Source: Tritonibacter mobilis (lineage in GTDB: Bacteria > Pseudomonadota > Alphaproteobacteria > Rhodobacterales > Rhodobacteraceae). Taken from it: 64,000 bases of DNA. Positions 27,949 through 38,182 of this stretch are shown in pieces. The stretch spans positions 310,001 through 374,000 of the forward strand of contig NZ_LNWY01000006.1 of assembly GCF_001681715.1 (NCBI RefSeq). Direction: 5' to 3'. Under the pieces are notes generated by a model. The model searched no databases. It was not told where the DNA came from and saw only the letters and a program-made list of their open reading frames with translations. Within the stretch, counting starts at the first letter, position 1. Every line of letters begins with the position of its first letter. The position numbers were made by a program, and so were the translations under genes.

Positions 27949-29006
27949 CAATGTTATCTATCCGGGCTGTGATGCTTGGGGTGGTTCTTGCGGGGCCACT
28001 GGCAGCGCAGGCGCAGGATGAAACGCTAGACAAGGAACTGCTAAAGCCGGTCAAATTGATGACCGCCGATGGGGGATCAGCCCCGCTGGAGCGGCGGTTC
28101 TTTGGTCAGGTCGCAGCGAAAGAAACGGTTGATCTGGCCTTTCAGGTGGGCGGTCAGGTTCTGGAACTGCCGGTGACCGAAGGTGATGTCATCCCGGAAG
28201 GCGGATTGATTTCGCAGCTTGATCTGGAGACGTTCAAACTGCAGCTTGAGCAGGCGGTTTTGAACAAGCAGCAGGCAGATCGGAACAAGGAGCGCAACGC
28301 GCGTCTTGCGGGCACTGTGAGCCAAGTGGCGATTGAAGACGCCGAAACTGCGGCTGGTCTTGCCGAAGTCGCGCTTCGCACCGCGCAAACCAATCTCGAT
28401 CATGCCACGCTCTATGCGCCTTTTGATGCGCTTGTTGCACGGCGTGAGGTTGCGCAATTCTCGACCGTTTCTGCAGGCACCCCCATTGCGCGCCTTCATG
28501 ACATGTCAGAGCTGCACGTGGAAATCGACGTTCCTGAACTACTGTTCCAAAAGGCCAATGAGAGCGATGCCTTTGAAATCGTGGCGACCTTTCCCGGTAG
28601 CAAGAATGAGTATCCGCTTGAGATCCTCGAATATGTCGCAGAGGCCTCTGCGGTGGGGCAAACCTACCGGGTGACCCTTTCGATGGAGCCGCCAGAAGAC
28701 CGCCATATTCTACCGGGCGCGTCGACCACCGTGAGTGTGCGCGTCATGACAGGGCTGCACCGCATTGCATTGCCTGCGACGGCCATTGTGACAACACCAG
28801 AGGGTGTGACAGGGGTTATGATTTTCACCCCGACAGGTGCCGATGCGGGCGCGGTCACATGGACGGAGGTCGAAATCGAACCCAACCAGTTTGGCACCTT
28901 TGATGTGCTGTCGGGTGTAAACGATGGTGACGAGGTTGTTCTGACCGGGGGCGCTGCGCTCAAGGATGGGCAAGCCGTACGTCGCTTTGTCGGCTTCAGC
29001 AACTGA
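27945..29006 (+). CDS. RND efflux periplasmic adaptor (membrane fusion protein)
   Basis: A 353-residue periplasmic adaptor linking the RND pump to an outer-membrane channel. A signal peptide (1-24, ending LAAQAQ) is followed by the lipoyl half-motif around VDLAFQVGGQVLELPV, a helical hairpin (about 85-150) and beta-barrel regions. It follows the marR gene with an ATGA overlap and precedes the pump by 11 bp. No outer-membrane TolC gene is in the operon. Confidence 0.88.
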   Translation: MTMLSIRAVMLGVVLAGPLAAQAQDETLDKELLKPVKLMTADGGSAPLERRFFGQVAAKETVDLAFQVGGQVLELPVTEGDVIPEGGLISQLDLETFKLQLEQAVLNKQQADRNKERNARLAGTVSQVAIEDAETAAGLAEVALRTAQTNLDHATLYAPFDALVARREVAQFSTVSAGTPIARLHDMSELHVEIDVPELLFQKANESDAFEIVATFPGSKNEYPLEILEYVAEASAVGQTYRVTLSMEPPEDRHILPGASTTVSVRVMTGLHRIALPATAIVTTPEGVTGVMIFTPTGADAGAVTWTEVEIEPNQFGTFDVLSGVNDGDEVVLTGGAALKDGQAVRRFVGFSN

Positions 29007-29017
29007 GGCACTGAAAC

Positions 29018-32000
29018 ATGGACATTGCACGCGGATCTATTCAGCGGCCACTCTACACGTGGCTGATCATGCTCTTTGCCCTGTTCGGGGGCATCTGGGG
29101 CTTTCTCTCTCTGGGTCGACTGGAGGACCCGGCCTTTACCATCAAACAGGCGGTGATCCAGACCACCTATGCAGGCGCCAGCGCCGAACAAGTAGCGTTG
29201 GAAGTCTCCGAACCATTGGAATCCGCCATCCAGAAGATGGAGGAGGTGAAAGAAATCACATCGATGAACCGGCCGGGCGTGTCGATCATCGAAGTGGAAA
29301 TGCAAGACACATATGACGGCTCTGAGCTGCCGCAAATCTGGACGAAACTGAGGGCCAAAGTGCGTGATGCCGCGCGTGGGCTGCCGGACGGGGTCAGTGA
29401 ACCACTGGTCAACGACAGCTTTGGTGATGTGTTTGGGATTTTCTACGCTGTGACGGCGGAAGGCTTTTCCGACAAGGAGAAATACGAACTCTCCACTTAT
29501 CTCCGTCGGGAACTTCTGACCGTCGACGGCGTGGCAGATGTCGACATCGCAGGACTGCGCAACGAGACGATCTATGTCGAGCCTGACATGCCGATTGCCA
29601 CGAACCTCGGGGTTTCGGTGAACGTGATCGCCAATGCCATTGCGACATCCAACTCGGTCACGCCTGCAGGTGAGATCAAGGCCGGGTCGATGAACACGAT
29701 CCTGCAGACGCCGGAAGGGTCAGATTCCGTCTCGGAAATTGCGGGCCTCACGGTGGGTGTCGGCGGTGAAACCATCAATATTATCGACGTCGCCAACGTT
29801 TGGCGTGGGCGCGAGATTGATCCAAACGAGCTGATCCGTTTCAACGGTGTCGAGGCGTTCACGCTTGGTGTGTCGGGGGTTGCCAATGAAAACATCGTTG
29901 ATGTTGGTCACCGTGTGGACGCCAAGCTGGCGGAATTGGACAGCGACATTCCTTTTGGCGTCGAACTGCACCCGATTTATCAACAGCATATCGTGGTTGA
30001 AAAAGCCTCGAACGACTTCCTTGTGAACCTTGCCATGTCGGTCGCGATTGTGATCGTGGTGCTGGCGCTGTTCATGGGGTGGCGTGCGGCTGTTGTCGTT
30101 GGTTCAACGCTGCTTTTGACGGTGGTGGGGACGCTCTTTTTCATGGCGTTGTTCTCGATCGAGATGGAACGTATCTCGCTCGGTGCGCTAATCATCGCCA
30201 TGGGGATGTTGGTGGACAATGCCATTGTGGTTGCCGAAGGCATGCAAATCTCCATGCAAAAAGGCAAATCCTCACGCGAGGCTGCCCATGAGGCTGCATC
30301 CAAAACGCAGATCCCGCTTCTGGGGGCGACGGTCATCGGCATCATGGCTTTTGCGGGTATCGGTCTCAGTCCGGATGCCACGGGTGAGTTCATGTTCTCC
30401 CTCTTTGCGGTGATTGGCATCTCATTGCTGTTGAGCTGGATCTTGGCGCTGACAGTGACCCCTTTGCTGGGGCACTACTTCTTCAAACGTGGCTCTGGCG
30501 ACGATCAGGACAGCTACAGTGGCTTCCTGTTCCGCAGCTATGGGGCGTTGTTGCGCGGGGCACTGCAAGCGCGTTGGCTCGTGGTGGTTGGTTTGGTTGG
30601 CATAACCGTGATGTGTTTCATGGGCTTTGGTCTGATCAAGCAGCAGTTCTTCCCGAACTCCAACACACCCTTGTTCTACGTGCACTACAAACTCCCGCAG
30701 GGAACCGCGATCGAGACCACGTCAGCACATATGGCGGAGGTTGAGGAGTGGCTTGCTGCGCGCGATGACGTGGTGTCCACAGCCACGTTCGTGGGGCAGG
30801 GCGCAACACGTTTCCTGCTGACTTATGCCGCGGAAAAGGCGAACCCGAGCTACGGACATTTGATTATCCGCACCGAAAACTTAGAGCAGATCCCGCCGTT
30901 GCAGGCGGAACTTGAGGCTTGGGGTAAGGAGCATTTCCCGGAAGGGGAGTTCCGCACCGAGCGGCTGGTCTTTGGTCCCGGTGGCGGCGCACCTGTTGAG
31001 GTGCGCTTCTCCGGACCGGATCCGGCCGTGCTGCGCAAACTCGCGGAAGAAGCAAAGACTGTGCTTGAAACCGAGAGCAGTCTCACACGTGATATCCGTC
31101 ATGACTGGCGCGAGCAGGAATTGGTGCTAAAGCCGATTTATGCAACGGACCGGGCACAAACGGCGGGGATCACCCGTGAGGCGATCTCTAACGCGCTGCA
31201 GTTTTCCACCAATGGGGTGACAACGGGTGTGTTCCGCGAGCGCGAGCGGCTTATCCCGATCGTCATGCGCCAGCCGCCTGAGGATCCCTATAATGTCATG
31301 AATCAGGTGGTTTTCTCTGAAACGTCTGGCAGCTGGATCCCGCTTGAACAGATGATCGACGGGATCACTTATGAGGTGCAGAACACACTCGTGCATCGCC
31401 GCGACCGGGTCTACACGATCACTGTTGGGGCAGATGTCCTGCCGGACGTGACAGCGGCCACGGCCTTCAGTGAGGTGCAGGCTGCGATTGAGGCCATTGA
31501 GGTGCCGGTGGGCTACAAGATGGAATGGGGCGGGGAGCATGAAAACTCCTCCGAAGCCAATGAAAGCCTCGGCAAGCAGCTGCCTTTGTCGCTGTTGATT
31601 ATGGTGCTGATCTCGGTGCTGTTGTTCAACGCGATCCGTCAGCCGATCATCATCTGGCTGTTGGTCCCGATGAGCGTCAACGGTGTCGTTCTTGGCCTCT
31701 TGGGCACCGGGTTGCCCTTTACGTTCACGGCACTTCTGGGGCTTCTCAGCCTGTCGGGCATGCTGATCAAGAATGGTATTGTTCTGGTGGAGGAAATCGA
31801 CATTGTTCGGCGCGAAGAGGGGCTGCCGCTGCGCGAGAGCATTGTGAAGGCCTCTGTGTCGCGTCTGCGACCGGTGATGCTGGCGGCGATCACGACCATC
31901 CTCGGCATGGCGCCTTTGATGAGTGATGCGTTCTTTGTGTCTATGGCTGTCACGATCATGGGTGGTTTGGCGTTTGCAACCGTCCTTACGCTGGTGGCCG

Positions 32001-32071
32001 CGCCTGTCTTCTATCTGATCTTTTTCAAAGGGGTAGAACGGCAGGAACAAAAAGCTGCTGCCGCAGTCTAA
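29018..32071 (+). CDS. RND-family efflux permease
   Basis: A 1017-residue inner-membrane proton-driven pump with twelve helices and two large periplasmic loops. The fourth-helix proton-relay motif is GMLVDNAIVVAEGM. The GLLSLSGMLIKNGIVLVEEID block matches helix 10 of the family. It is the last gene of the marR-adaptor-pump operon. Sequence places it with multidrug or toxic-compound RND pumps, not clearly with heavy-metal CzcA types; the substrate is unknown. Confidence 0.92.
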   Translation: MDIARGSIQRPLYTWLIMLFALFGGIWGFLSLGRLEDPAFTIKQAVIQTTYAGASAEQVALEVSEPLESAIQKMEEVKEITSMNRPGVSIIEVEMQDTYDGSELPQIWTKLRAKVRDAARGLPDGVSEPLVNDSFGDVFGIFYAVTAEGFSDKEKYELSTYLRRELLTVDGVADVDIAGLRNETIYVEPDMPIATNLGVSVNVIANAIATSNSVTPAGEIKAGSMNTILQTPEGSDSVSEIAGLTVGVGGETINIIDVANVWRGREIDPNELIRFNGVEAFTLGVSGVANENIVDVGHRVDAKLAELDSDIPFGVELHPIYQQHIVVEKASNDFLVNLAMSVAIVIVVLALFMGWRAAVVVGSTLLLTVVGTLFFMALFSIEMERISLGALIIAMGMLVDNAIVVAEGMQISMQKGKSSREAAHEAASKTQIPLLGATVIGIMAFAGIGLSPDATGEFMFSLFAVIGISLLLSWILALTVTPLLGHYFFKRGSGDDQDSYSGFLFRSYGALLRGALQARWLVVVGLVGITVMCFMGFGLIKQQFFPNSNTPLFYVHYKLPQGTAIETTSAHMAEVEEWLAARDDVVSTATFVGQGATRFLLTYAAEKANPSYGHLIIRTENLEQIPPLQAELEAWGKEHFPEGEFRTERLVFGPGGGAPVEVRFSGPDPAVLRKLAEEAKTVLETESSLTRDIRHDWREQELVLKPIYATDRAQTAGITREAISNALQFSTNGVTTGVFRERERLIPIVMRQPPEDPYNVMNQVVFSETSGSWIPLEQMIDGITYEVQNTLVHRRDRVYTITVGADVLPDVTAATAFSEVQAAIEAIEVPVGYKMEWGGEHENSSEANESLGKQLPLSLLIMVLISVLLFNAIRQPIIIWLLVPMSVNGVVLGLLGTGLPFTFTALLGLLSLSGMLIKNGIVLVEEIDIVRREEGLPLRESIVKASVSRLRPVMLAAITTILGMAPLMSDAFFVSMAVTIMGGLAFATVLTLVAAPVFYLIFFKGVERQEQKAAAAV

Positions 32072-32148
32072 GACAATCGCCCTCATCTGTTTTGAGGGCG
32101 ATGCGGCCGACATGTCCATTTCTCAGAGTGGCATATCTTCAAAATAAG

Positions 32149-32181
32149 AAAAGCCCCGTGGACCTGAGCCACGGGGCTTTT
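32149..32181. terminator. bidirectional terminator after RND pump
   Basis: A 13-bp perfect stem (AAAAGCCCCGTGG with CCACGGGGCTTTT) and a 7-nt loop, with A-rich and T-rich ends so it can act on both strands. It lies 77 bp after the pump stop. Confidence 0.85.
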
Positions 32182-32425
32182 CCGTTATGGGGAGATCAAA
32201 GGTTGGCCATCTGTGAGGGGTGAGAGAGCAAATGATGACCGGAGGGAACATGATCTTCCGCTGCCCTTCTGGGCCGCTCTATGCAGGAATGAGTGTGCAG
32301 CCGCAGATGAGTCGTCGCAACGGGCGCGCCGTTAGATGCGCGCAAATATCAGATCCAATTGTCTGAAACTATTTGGGTCGGCCAGAGCGCATTCCACCAT
32401 ATCATGCAGAGGATTGGAGGGTGGC

Positions 32426-32491
32426 GGTTGCAGCGCAGGCCCGAGTGGGCCTGCGCTGCAACCCCCCGGATCGGATCGCCTATGGCGATCC
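32426..32491. repeat. 17-bp palindrome plus second hairpin
   Basis: A perfect 17-bp inverted repeat (32426-32442 and 32447-32463) with a 4-nt loop is followed by an 8-bp hairpin (32473-32480 and 32484-32491). There is no T-run. It resembles the paired palindromes at 5923, 37932 and 46206 in layout, not in sequence. Confidence 0.55.
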
Positions 32492-32522
32492 AACCGCTCT
32501 TAGCCGATGGGTAGAGATCAAA

Positions 32523-32555
32523 AAGAAACGCCCCCGAAAACCGAGGGCGTTTCTT
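32523..32555 (-). terminator. intrinsic terminator of carB
   Basis: The outer stem AAGAAACGCCC (32523-32533) pairs with GGGCGTTTCTT (32545-32555). On the minus strand the tail is TTTCTTTTTG. It lies 37 bp after the carB stop. Confidence 0.75.
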
Positions 32556-32591
32556 CTTCGATAGAGTGCCAGTGGGCACGCATTCTGGTGT

Positions 32592-35500
32592 TTAGCCCTG
32601 AAGGCTTTTTACCTCGACCTCACCTTCAGCCTGCGCCTGAATGGCGCGTGCTGCAGCATGAGCGCCAGCCGCAGTTGTGAAGTAGGGGATCTTGTCATAG
32701 AGCGCCACTTCACGCATCGGTTTGGAGTCTTCGACGGCTTGCGTCCCTTCGGTCGTGTTCAGCACCAGCTGGATGCCACCGTCCTTGAGCATGTCCACCA
32801 CATGCGGACGGCCCTCATAGACCTTGTTCACAATGGCGCATTCGACCCCGTGACCGGCAAGCCAGCCTTGGGTGCCACGGGTTGCGACCAGTTCAAACCC
32901 CTGACCAATCAGGATACGGGCGGTGTCGAGCATCACCTCGGTTTTATCCTGATCTTTGATTGAGATGAACGCGCGGCCCTTGCTGGGAAGGACCATGCCA
33001 GCCCCCATCTGAGCCTTGAGGAAGGCACGCGCAAAGCTGCGATCCCAGCCCATGACCTCGCCGGTGGAGCGCATCTCTGGACCCAGAATGGTGTCGACGC
33101 CTGGGAACCGGGCGAAGGGCAGCACGGCCTCTTTGACGGAGAACCAAGGCATATCCGGGTCTGCAAGCGTCATCGGATCGGCCATGGGGGTGTTCACATC
33201 ATACCCTGCATCGGGCTCGTAAGGGGCGCGTTGCGGGAAGTTTGAGAGCGGCTCCCCCGCCATCACGCGGGCCGCGATGGATGCAATTGCGCTGTCGGTG
33301 GCTTTGGCGACAAAAGGTACGGTCCGGGACGCACGCGGGTTCACCTCGATGAGGTAGATCTCATTGTCCTTGATCGCGAACTGCACGTTCATCAGGCCAA
33401 CCACATTGAGCGCCTTGGCCAGCGCAAAGCTCTGCTCCTTGATGCGTTCAATCACGTCCTTATCAAGGGAATAGGGCGGCAGGGAGCAGGCGCTATCGCC
33501 GGAGTGGACGCCAGCCTCTTCGATGTGTTGCATAATGCCAGCGACATGCACGTCGGTGCCATCACAGATCGCATCCACATCGAGTTCCACCGCACCGGAC
33601 AGATAGCTGTCCAACAGCACCGGGCTGTCGCCAGAGACCACCACGGCCTCTTTAATGTAGCGCTTCAACTGATCCATATCGCGCACGATTTCCATCGCGC
33701 GGCCACCCAGCACATAGGAGGGGCGGATCACCAGCGGGAAGCCGATTTCCTCAGCAATTTTCAGCGCTTGTTCATCGGTGGAGGCGATGCCGTTCTTTGG
33801 CTGTTTCAGGCCAAGTTCGTTGACCAGTGCCTGGAACCGCTCGCGGTCTTCGGCCAGATCGATGGCGTCCGGTGTGGTGCCGAGGATCGGGATGCCTTCG
33901 GCCTCCAGCGCGTTGGCGAGTTTGAGCGGGGTCTGGCCGCCGAACTGGACGATAACGCCGTGGAGCGTGCCGTTTTCCTGCTCGACACGCAGGATCTCCA
34001 TCACATGCTCCATCGTCAGGGGCTCAAAGTACAGGCGATCCGAGGTGTCATAGTCAGTCGAGACGGTCTCCGGGTTACAGTTGACCATGATGGTCTCATA
34101 GCCCGCATCCGTAAGCGCGAAACATGCATGACAGCAGCAATAATCGAATTCGATGCCCTGACCGATACGGTTCGGACCACCGCCAAGGATGACGACCTTT
34201 TTGCGATCTGAGGGGCGCGCTTCGCATTCCACCTCACCCATCATCGGGCTCTCATAGGTGGAGTACATATAGGGTGTTTGCGCCTCAAACTCTGCCGCGC
34301 AGGTGTCGATACGTTTGAACACCGCCTTGACGCCAAGGTTGTGGCGCGCGCGGCGGACGTTGTCCTCGTCACGACCGGTGAGCGCGCCGAGGCGGGCGTC
34401 GGAGAAGCCGAGCATCTTGAGGACGCGCAGCTTGTCTTCGCGCATCGGCAGGCCGTTTTTGCGAATTTCACGCTCGGCGTCGATAATCTCGCGGATGCGG
34501 GCGAGGAACCAAGGGTCAAATTTGGTGACGCCCTGAATTTCGGCATCCGACAGACCGTGACGCATGGCTTGCGCGATGGTGCGCAGCCGGTCCGGTGTCT
34601 GCTGGCTGATGGCCTTGATGACGGCTGCCTTATCGTCGGCGCCAACGCTTTCCCAGAGACCCGCATGCACACCGGGAATATCGACTTCGTCAAAGCCGGT
34701 GAGGCCGGATTCCATCGAGGCGAGCGCTTTTTGCATCGATTCGTGGATGGTGCGGCCAATCGCCATGGCCTCGCCCACGGATTTCATTGCGGTGGTGAGG
34801 AAAGGTTCGGAGCCGGGGAATTTCTCGAAGGCGAATTTCGGGATCTTGGTGACCACATAGTCGATGGTCGGCTCAAAGGACGCAGGCGTTACTTTGGTAA
34901 TATCGTTGTCCAACTCGTCGAGCGTGTAGCCCACGGCGAGTTTCGCGGCGATTTTGGCAATCGGAAAGCCGGTCGCTTTGGAGGCGAGCGCCGAAGAACG
35001 GCTCACACGCGGGTTCATCTCGATCACGACCATGCGGCCATCATCGGGGTTCACGGCCCATTGCACGTTGGAACCACCAGTCTCGACGCCGATCTCGCGC
35101 AGAACTGCGATCGAGGCGGTACGCATGATCTGGTATTCCTTGTCGGTCAGGGTCAATGCCGGAGCGACAGTGATCGAGTCGCCAGTGTGCACACCCATCG
35201 GGTCGACGTTCTCAATCGAGCAGACGATGATGGCGTTATCCGCTTTGTCGCGGACCACTTCCATTTCATATTCTTTCCAGCCCAAAAGGCTCTCATCGAC
35301 GAGGATTTGGTTCACCGGCGAGGCATCCATGCCAGAGCGGCAGTAATGGATGTAGTCTTCGCGGTTGTAAGCCACACCGCCGCCGGTGCCGCCAAGGGTG
35401 AAGGCCGGGCGGATGATCGCGGGCAGGCCGATATCCTCAAGCGCCTCGAGCGCGATCTGCACCCCGGCCTCAAGATCCGCACTGCCGTTGTCTTTTTTCG

Positions 35501-35954
35501 GAGCGGTGACGATGGTGGCCCGAGGGTTTTCAAGGCCGAGGCGGTCCATCGCTTCGCGGAAGAGCTTGCGGTCTTCGGCCATCTCAATGGCCTCGCGCTT
35601 GGCACCGATCATCTCGACGTTGTATTTTTCCAGCACCCCCATTTCCTCAAGCGCGAGCGAGGTGTTGAGGCCGGTTTGCCCGCCCATGGTCGGCAAGAGC
35701 GCGTCGGGGCGTTCCTTCTCAATGATTTTGGCGACCACCTCAGGTGTGATCGGTTCGATATAGGTGGCATCCGCAAGGCCCGGGTCGGTCATAATCGTTG
35801 CCGGGTTGGAGTTCACGAGGATAACGCGGTAACCTTCTTCGCGCAGCGCTTTACAGGCTTGTGCGCCGGAGTAGTCGAATTCGCAGGCCTGGCCGATGAC
35901 GATGGGCCCGGCGCCAATGATCATGATCGACTTGATATCGGTTCTCTTCGGCAT
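32592..35954 (-). CDS. carB: carbamoyl-phosphate synthase large subunit
   Basis: A 1120-residue enzyme making carbamoyl phosphate from bicarbonate, ammonia from CarA, and two ATP, for arginine and pyrimidines. It has two homologous synthetase halves. The first contains [17 protein letters not shown], the second [17 protein letters not shown], and each has an ATP-grasp domain. A C-terminal MGS-like allosteric domain covers roughly the last 140 residues. carA is not adjacent. The 35955-36166 gap separates it from divergent pabB. Confidence 0.96.
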   Translation of the reverse strand: MPKRTDIKSIMIIGAGPIVIGQACEFDYSGAQACKALREEGYRVILVNSNPATIMTDPGLADATYIEPITPEVVAKIIEKERPDALLPTMGGQTGLNTSLALEEMGVLEKYNVEMIGAKREAIEMAEDRKLFREAMDRLGLENPRATIVTAPKKDNGSADLEAGVQIALEALEDIGLPAIIRPAFTLGGTGGGVAYNREDYIHYCRSGMDASPVNQILVDESLLGWKEYEMEVVRDKADNAIIVCSIENVDPMGVHTGDSITVAPALTLTDKEYQIMRTASIAVLREIGVETGGSNVQWAVNPDDGRMVVIEMNPRVSRSSALASKATGFPIAKIAAKLAVGYTLDELDNDITKVTPASFEPTIDYVVTKIPKFAFEKFPGSEPFLTTAMKSVGEAMAIGRTIHESMQKALASMESGLTGFDEVDIPGVHAGLWESVGADDKAAVIKAISQQTPDRLRTIAQAMRHGLSDAEIQGVTKFDPWFLARIREIIDAEREIRKNGLPMREDKLRVLKMLGFSDARLGALTGRDEDNVRRARHNLGVKAVFKRIDTCAAEFEAQTPYMYSTYESPMMGEVECEARPSDRKKVVILGGGPNRIGQGIEFDYCCCHACFALTDAGYETIMVNCNPETVSTDYDTSDRLYFEPLTMEHVMEILRVEQENGTLHGVIVQFGGQTPLKLANALEAEGIPILGTTPDAIDLAEDRERFQALVNELGLKQPKNGIASTDEQALKIAEEIGFPLVIRPSYVLGGRAMEIVRDMDQLKRYIKEAVVVSGDSPVLLDSYLSGAVELDVDAICDGTDVHVAGIMQHIEEAGVHSGDSACSLPPYSLDKDVIERIKEQSFALAKALNVVGLMNVQFAIKDNEIYLIEVNPRASRTVPFVAKATDSAIASIAARVMAGEPLSNFPQRAPYEPDAGYDVNTPMADPMTLADPDMPWFSVKEAVLPFARFPGVDTILGPEMRSTGEVMGWDRSFARAFLKAQMGAGMVLPSKGRAFISIKDQDKTEVMLDTARILIGQGFELVATRGTQGWLAGHGVECAIVNKVYEGRPHVVDMLKDGGIQLVLNTTEGTQAVEDSKPMREVALYDKIPYFTTAAGAHAAARAIQAQAEGEVEVKSLQG

Positions 35955-36166
35955 GGCGGGCGTCCTTTTGACAGAAATTACGGCGTGGCAGTCTGAATCA
36001 GGCGCGGGCAGCGCCCAAATTGTCCTGCGTTATAGGCAGCGAGACGAAAGGTGCAAGGGGGATCGGCGTTGCGGTGCAAATTGCCGTTTTCGGGCCTTTC
36101 GTGTGGCGGCCAAACCGCTATATGCGGGGGCAAGGGAGACATTGACTGCTCACGGAGACCCTGACG

Positions 36167-37294
36167 GTGCAAATCCGCTTTGACAATGGCCCATTTGGGG
36201 CTGCGGCGCAGTTCGAGGCACCGCTGGAGCTGATCCACGCGGAGCGGCCCCATGAGGTGCGCCCGGCGCTGGCAGCTCTGGACCGCGCGCGAAGCGCGGG
36301 GCATTGGGTCGCGGGATATGCATCATATGAGCTGGGTTATGCGCTGGAGCCGCGACTGGAGCATAAGCTTCCCACGCACCGGCGTCTGCCGCTCTTGCAA
36401 TTTGGGGTCTATCGCGCGCCGGTGCAGGCTGATGTTCCGCTTTGGGCCGGCGATGCTGGGGTTGGGGAGAGCACAGCGCGCTGGAGTGCGGCGCGCTATA
36501 GGCAGGCCTTTGATACCGTAAAAGCCTATATAGGCGCAGGCGATATTTATCAGGCCAACCTGACCTTTCCGATTGATGCGAAGGTTTGGGGCGGGGCGGA
36601 GGCGCTCTATGCTGCCCTCGCCGAGCGTCAACCAGTGGGATACGGTGCGCTCATCACGCAAGACGGTCTGCCAACGATCCTGTCGCGCAGCCCGGAGCTG
36701 TTCTTTCGCACATCCCCTGATGGCGTAATTGAAACGCGGCCCATGAAAGGCACGCAACCGCGCAGTCAGGACCCAGTGGAGGACGCCCGCCGCCGCGCGT
36801 TCCTTCAGGTGGATGAAAAAAACCGCGCTGAGAACCTGATGATTGTCGATCTCCTCCGCAATGACATCAGCCGGATCGCGGAAACCGGTTCAGTACAAGT
36901 GCCTGAACTTTTTGCAGTAGAAAGCTACGCCACCGTGCATCAGATGGTGTCACTGGTGCGGGCACGGCTAAAGGCCGGGGCTGGTTTGGCTGATATATTC
37001 GCAGCGCTTTATCCCTGCGGTTCTATCACCGGAGCGCCAAAAATCCGCGCAATGGAGGTGCTGCACGAGCTGGAGCCATGGGCGCGCGATATCTATTGTG
37101 GCTCCATCGGCTGGGCTGCGCCGGACGGACGGTCAGAATTTAACGTGGCCATCCGCACCATGATGCTGGAGGGCGACGCGGCCACGTTCAACGTAGGCGG
37201 CGGGTTGGTGTGGGACAGCACCGCCAGCTCGGAATATGAGGAAGCATTGTGGAAAGCCCGTTTCGCGCAAGTGACGACCCCGATTTCCGCCTGA
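36167..37294 (+). CDS. pabB: aminodeoxychorismate synthase component I
   Basis: A 375-residue chorismate-binding enzyme adding ammonia to chorismate to form ADC for folate. The conserved blocks RPMKGTQPRS, ENLMIVDLLRNDISRI and CGSITGAPKIRAME are all present. The GTG start at 36167 is preceded by GGAGA. The amidotransferase pabA/trpG is not in the window. The next gene, a lyase, overlaps it by 46 bp, giving the two-step pABA pathway. Confidence 0.9.
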   Translation: MQIRFDNGPFGAAAQFEAPLELIHAERPHEVRPALAALDRARSAGHWVAGYASYELGYALEPRLEHKLPTHRRLPLLQFGVYRAPVQADVPLWAGDAGVGESTARWSAARYRQAFDTVKAYIGAGDIYQANLTFPIDAKVWGGAEALYAALAERQPVGYGALITQDGLPTILSRSPELFFRTSPDGVIETRPMKGTQPRSQDPVEDARRRAFLQVDEKNRAENLMIVDLLRNDISRIAETGSVQVPELFAVESYATVHQMVSLVRARLKAGAGLADIFAALYPCGSITGAPKIRAMEVLHELEPWARDIYCGSIGWAAPDGRSEFNVAIRTMMLEGDAATFNVGGGLVWDSTASSEYEEALWKARFAQVTTPISA

Positions 37295-37896
37295 TCGAGA
37301 CCTTTGCTTTTGTGCCAAAGCTGGGCGTGGCGCGGCTTGAATTGCATCTGGCGCGCATGGCGCGCACCGCAGAGGTCTTTGGGATCGATTTCGACCTATC
37401 ACAGGCACGCGGTGGGGTGGCTGGCCTGTCCGATGCTGTCCCATTGCGCTGTCGATTGACCCTCGCCCCAGACGGGCGGTTTGAGCTGACGACGACAGCG
37501 ATGCCCGCGTCTGCCGATAGATGGCGATTTGCAATAGCGGATACGTCCCTATGGTCCGGAGATCCGTTTCTGCGCCACAAGACAACACGGCGTGGGGTTT
37601 ATGACAGTGCAAGGCACGCTTTGCCCGCAGGGATTGATGAACTGGTGTTTTGCAACGAACGCGCTGAAATCTGTGAAGGTACAATCACCAATATTGTCGT
37701 GACACTTGAAAAAGGCCCGCGAGTGACGCCACCACTGTCCTCGGGGTGCTTGCCCGGAGTGTATCGTCAGAGCTTGATTGACGCGGGCCACGTGCGAGAG
37801 GCCGTCCTAAGGGTTGCAGACCTGAGGGATGCGAAGGCAATCCATCTTGTTAACGCGCTGCGCGGCGAAATTCCCGCCGTTTTGATTCAGAAATAG
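37249..37896 (+). CDS. pabC: class IV aminotransferase-like aminodeoxychorismate lyase
   Basis: A 215-residue PLP enzyme of fold-type IV that probably converts ADC to p-aminobenzoate and pyruvate. The PLP lysine lies in LRHKTTRRGVYD, and EICEGTITNIVV is the cofactor-phosphate region. It is shorter than typical PabC (about 270), with an abbreviated N-terminus. The GTG start at 37249 overlaps pabB by 46 bp. The order pabB-pabC supports the assignment. Confidence 0.8.
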   Translation: MESPFRASDDPDFRLIETFAFVPKLGVARLELHLARMARTAEVFGIDFDLSQARGGVAGLSDAVPLRCRLTLAPDGRFELTTTAMPASADRWRFAIADTSLWSGDPFLRHKTTRRGVYDSARHALPAGIDELVFCNERAEICEGTITNIVVTLEKGPRVTPPLSSGCLPGVYRQSLIDAGHVREAVLRVADLRDAKAIHLVNALRGEIPAVLIQK

Positions 37897-37931
37897 CAGA
37901 CGGCTCCCGCACCCTCGGCGTGCCCTGCCAC

Positions 37932-37996
37932 CGCGGGTCCCCGTGGGGACCCGCGCCGGGCCCAACGGGAGCGGAGGCATTTTCTAATGCGCTCCG
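37932..37996. repeat. paired palindromes between pabC and aspS
   Basis: An 11-bp perfect stem with a 2-nt loop (37932-37942 and 37945-37955) is followed by GGGCCCAACG and an imperfect hairpin (GCGGAGGCATT with AATGCGCTCCGC) at about 37971-37996. GGGCCCAACG also occurs at about 46353 and looks like a recurring intergenic motif. Confidence 0.5.
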
Positions 37997-38182
37997 CGAC
38001 GGGCGGGAGAGCCCCCGTGCTTGTTATGCGCTGGCATTCTACGGTGAACGGTCGCGAAAGCGCACCAAATCGCCCACGTTGCTTGACAACCGGGCGGGAA
38101 CCTTGTGTACGGAAGGTTGAATTTTGCTTGGGCCCGGCACACGCACGCGTGCCCCCGCCGCAGACCGAAAGAGACCAGATCC

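Larger units (their letters stand above)
32072..32591. other. 520-bp gene-free stretch with terminators and a long palindrome
   Basis: Between the RND pump and carB stops. It holds a bidirectional terminator (32149-32181), a 17-bp palindrome followed by a second hairpin (32426-32491), and the carB terminator (32523-32555). A 38-codon frame at 32250-32366 has a good ribosome-binding site (GGAGGG) but no recognisable content. Confidence 0.5.

Noticed and set aside
34278-35996. 572-codon open frame antisense to carB
   Set aside because: It overlaps the unmistakable carB frame and has no domain or ribosome-binding site; such long shadows are common in GC-rich genes.
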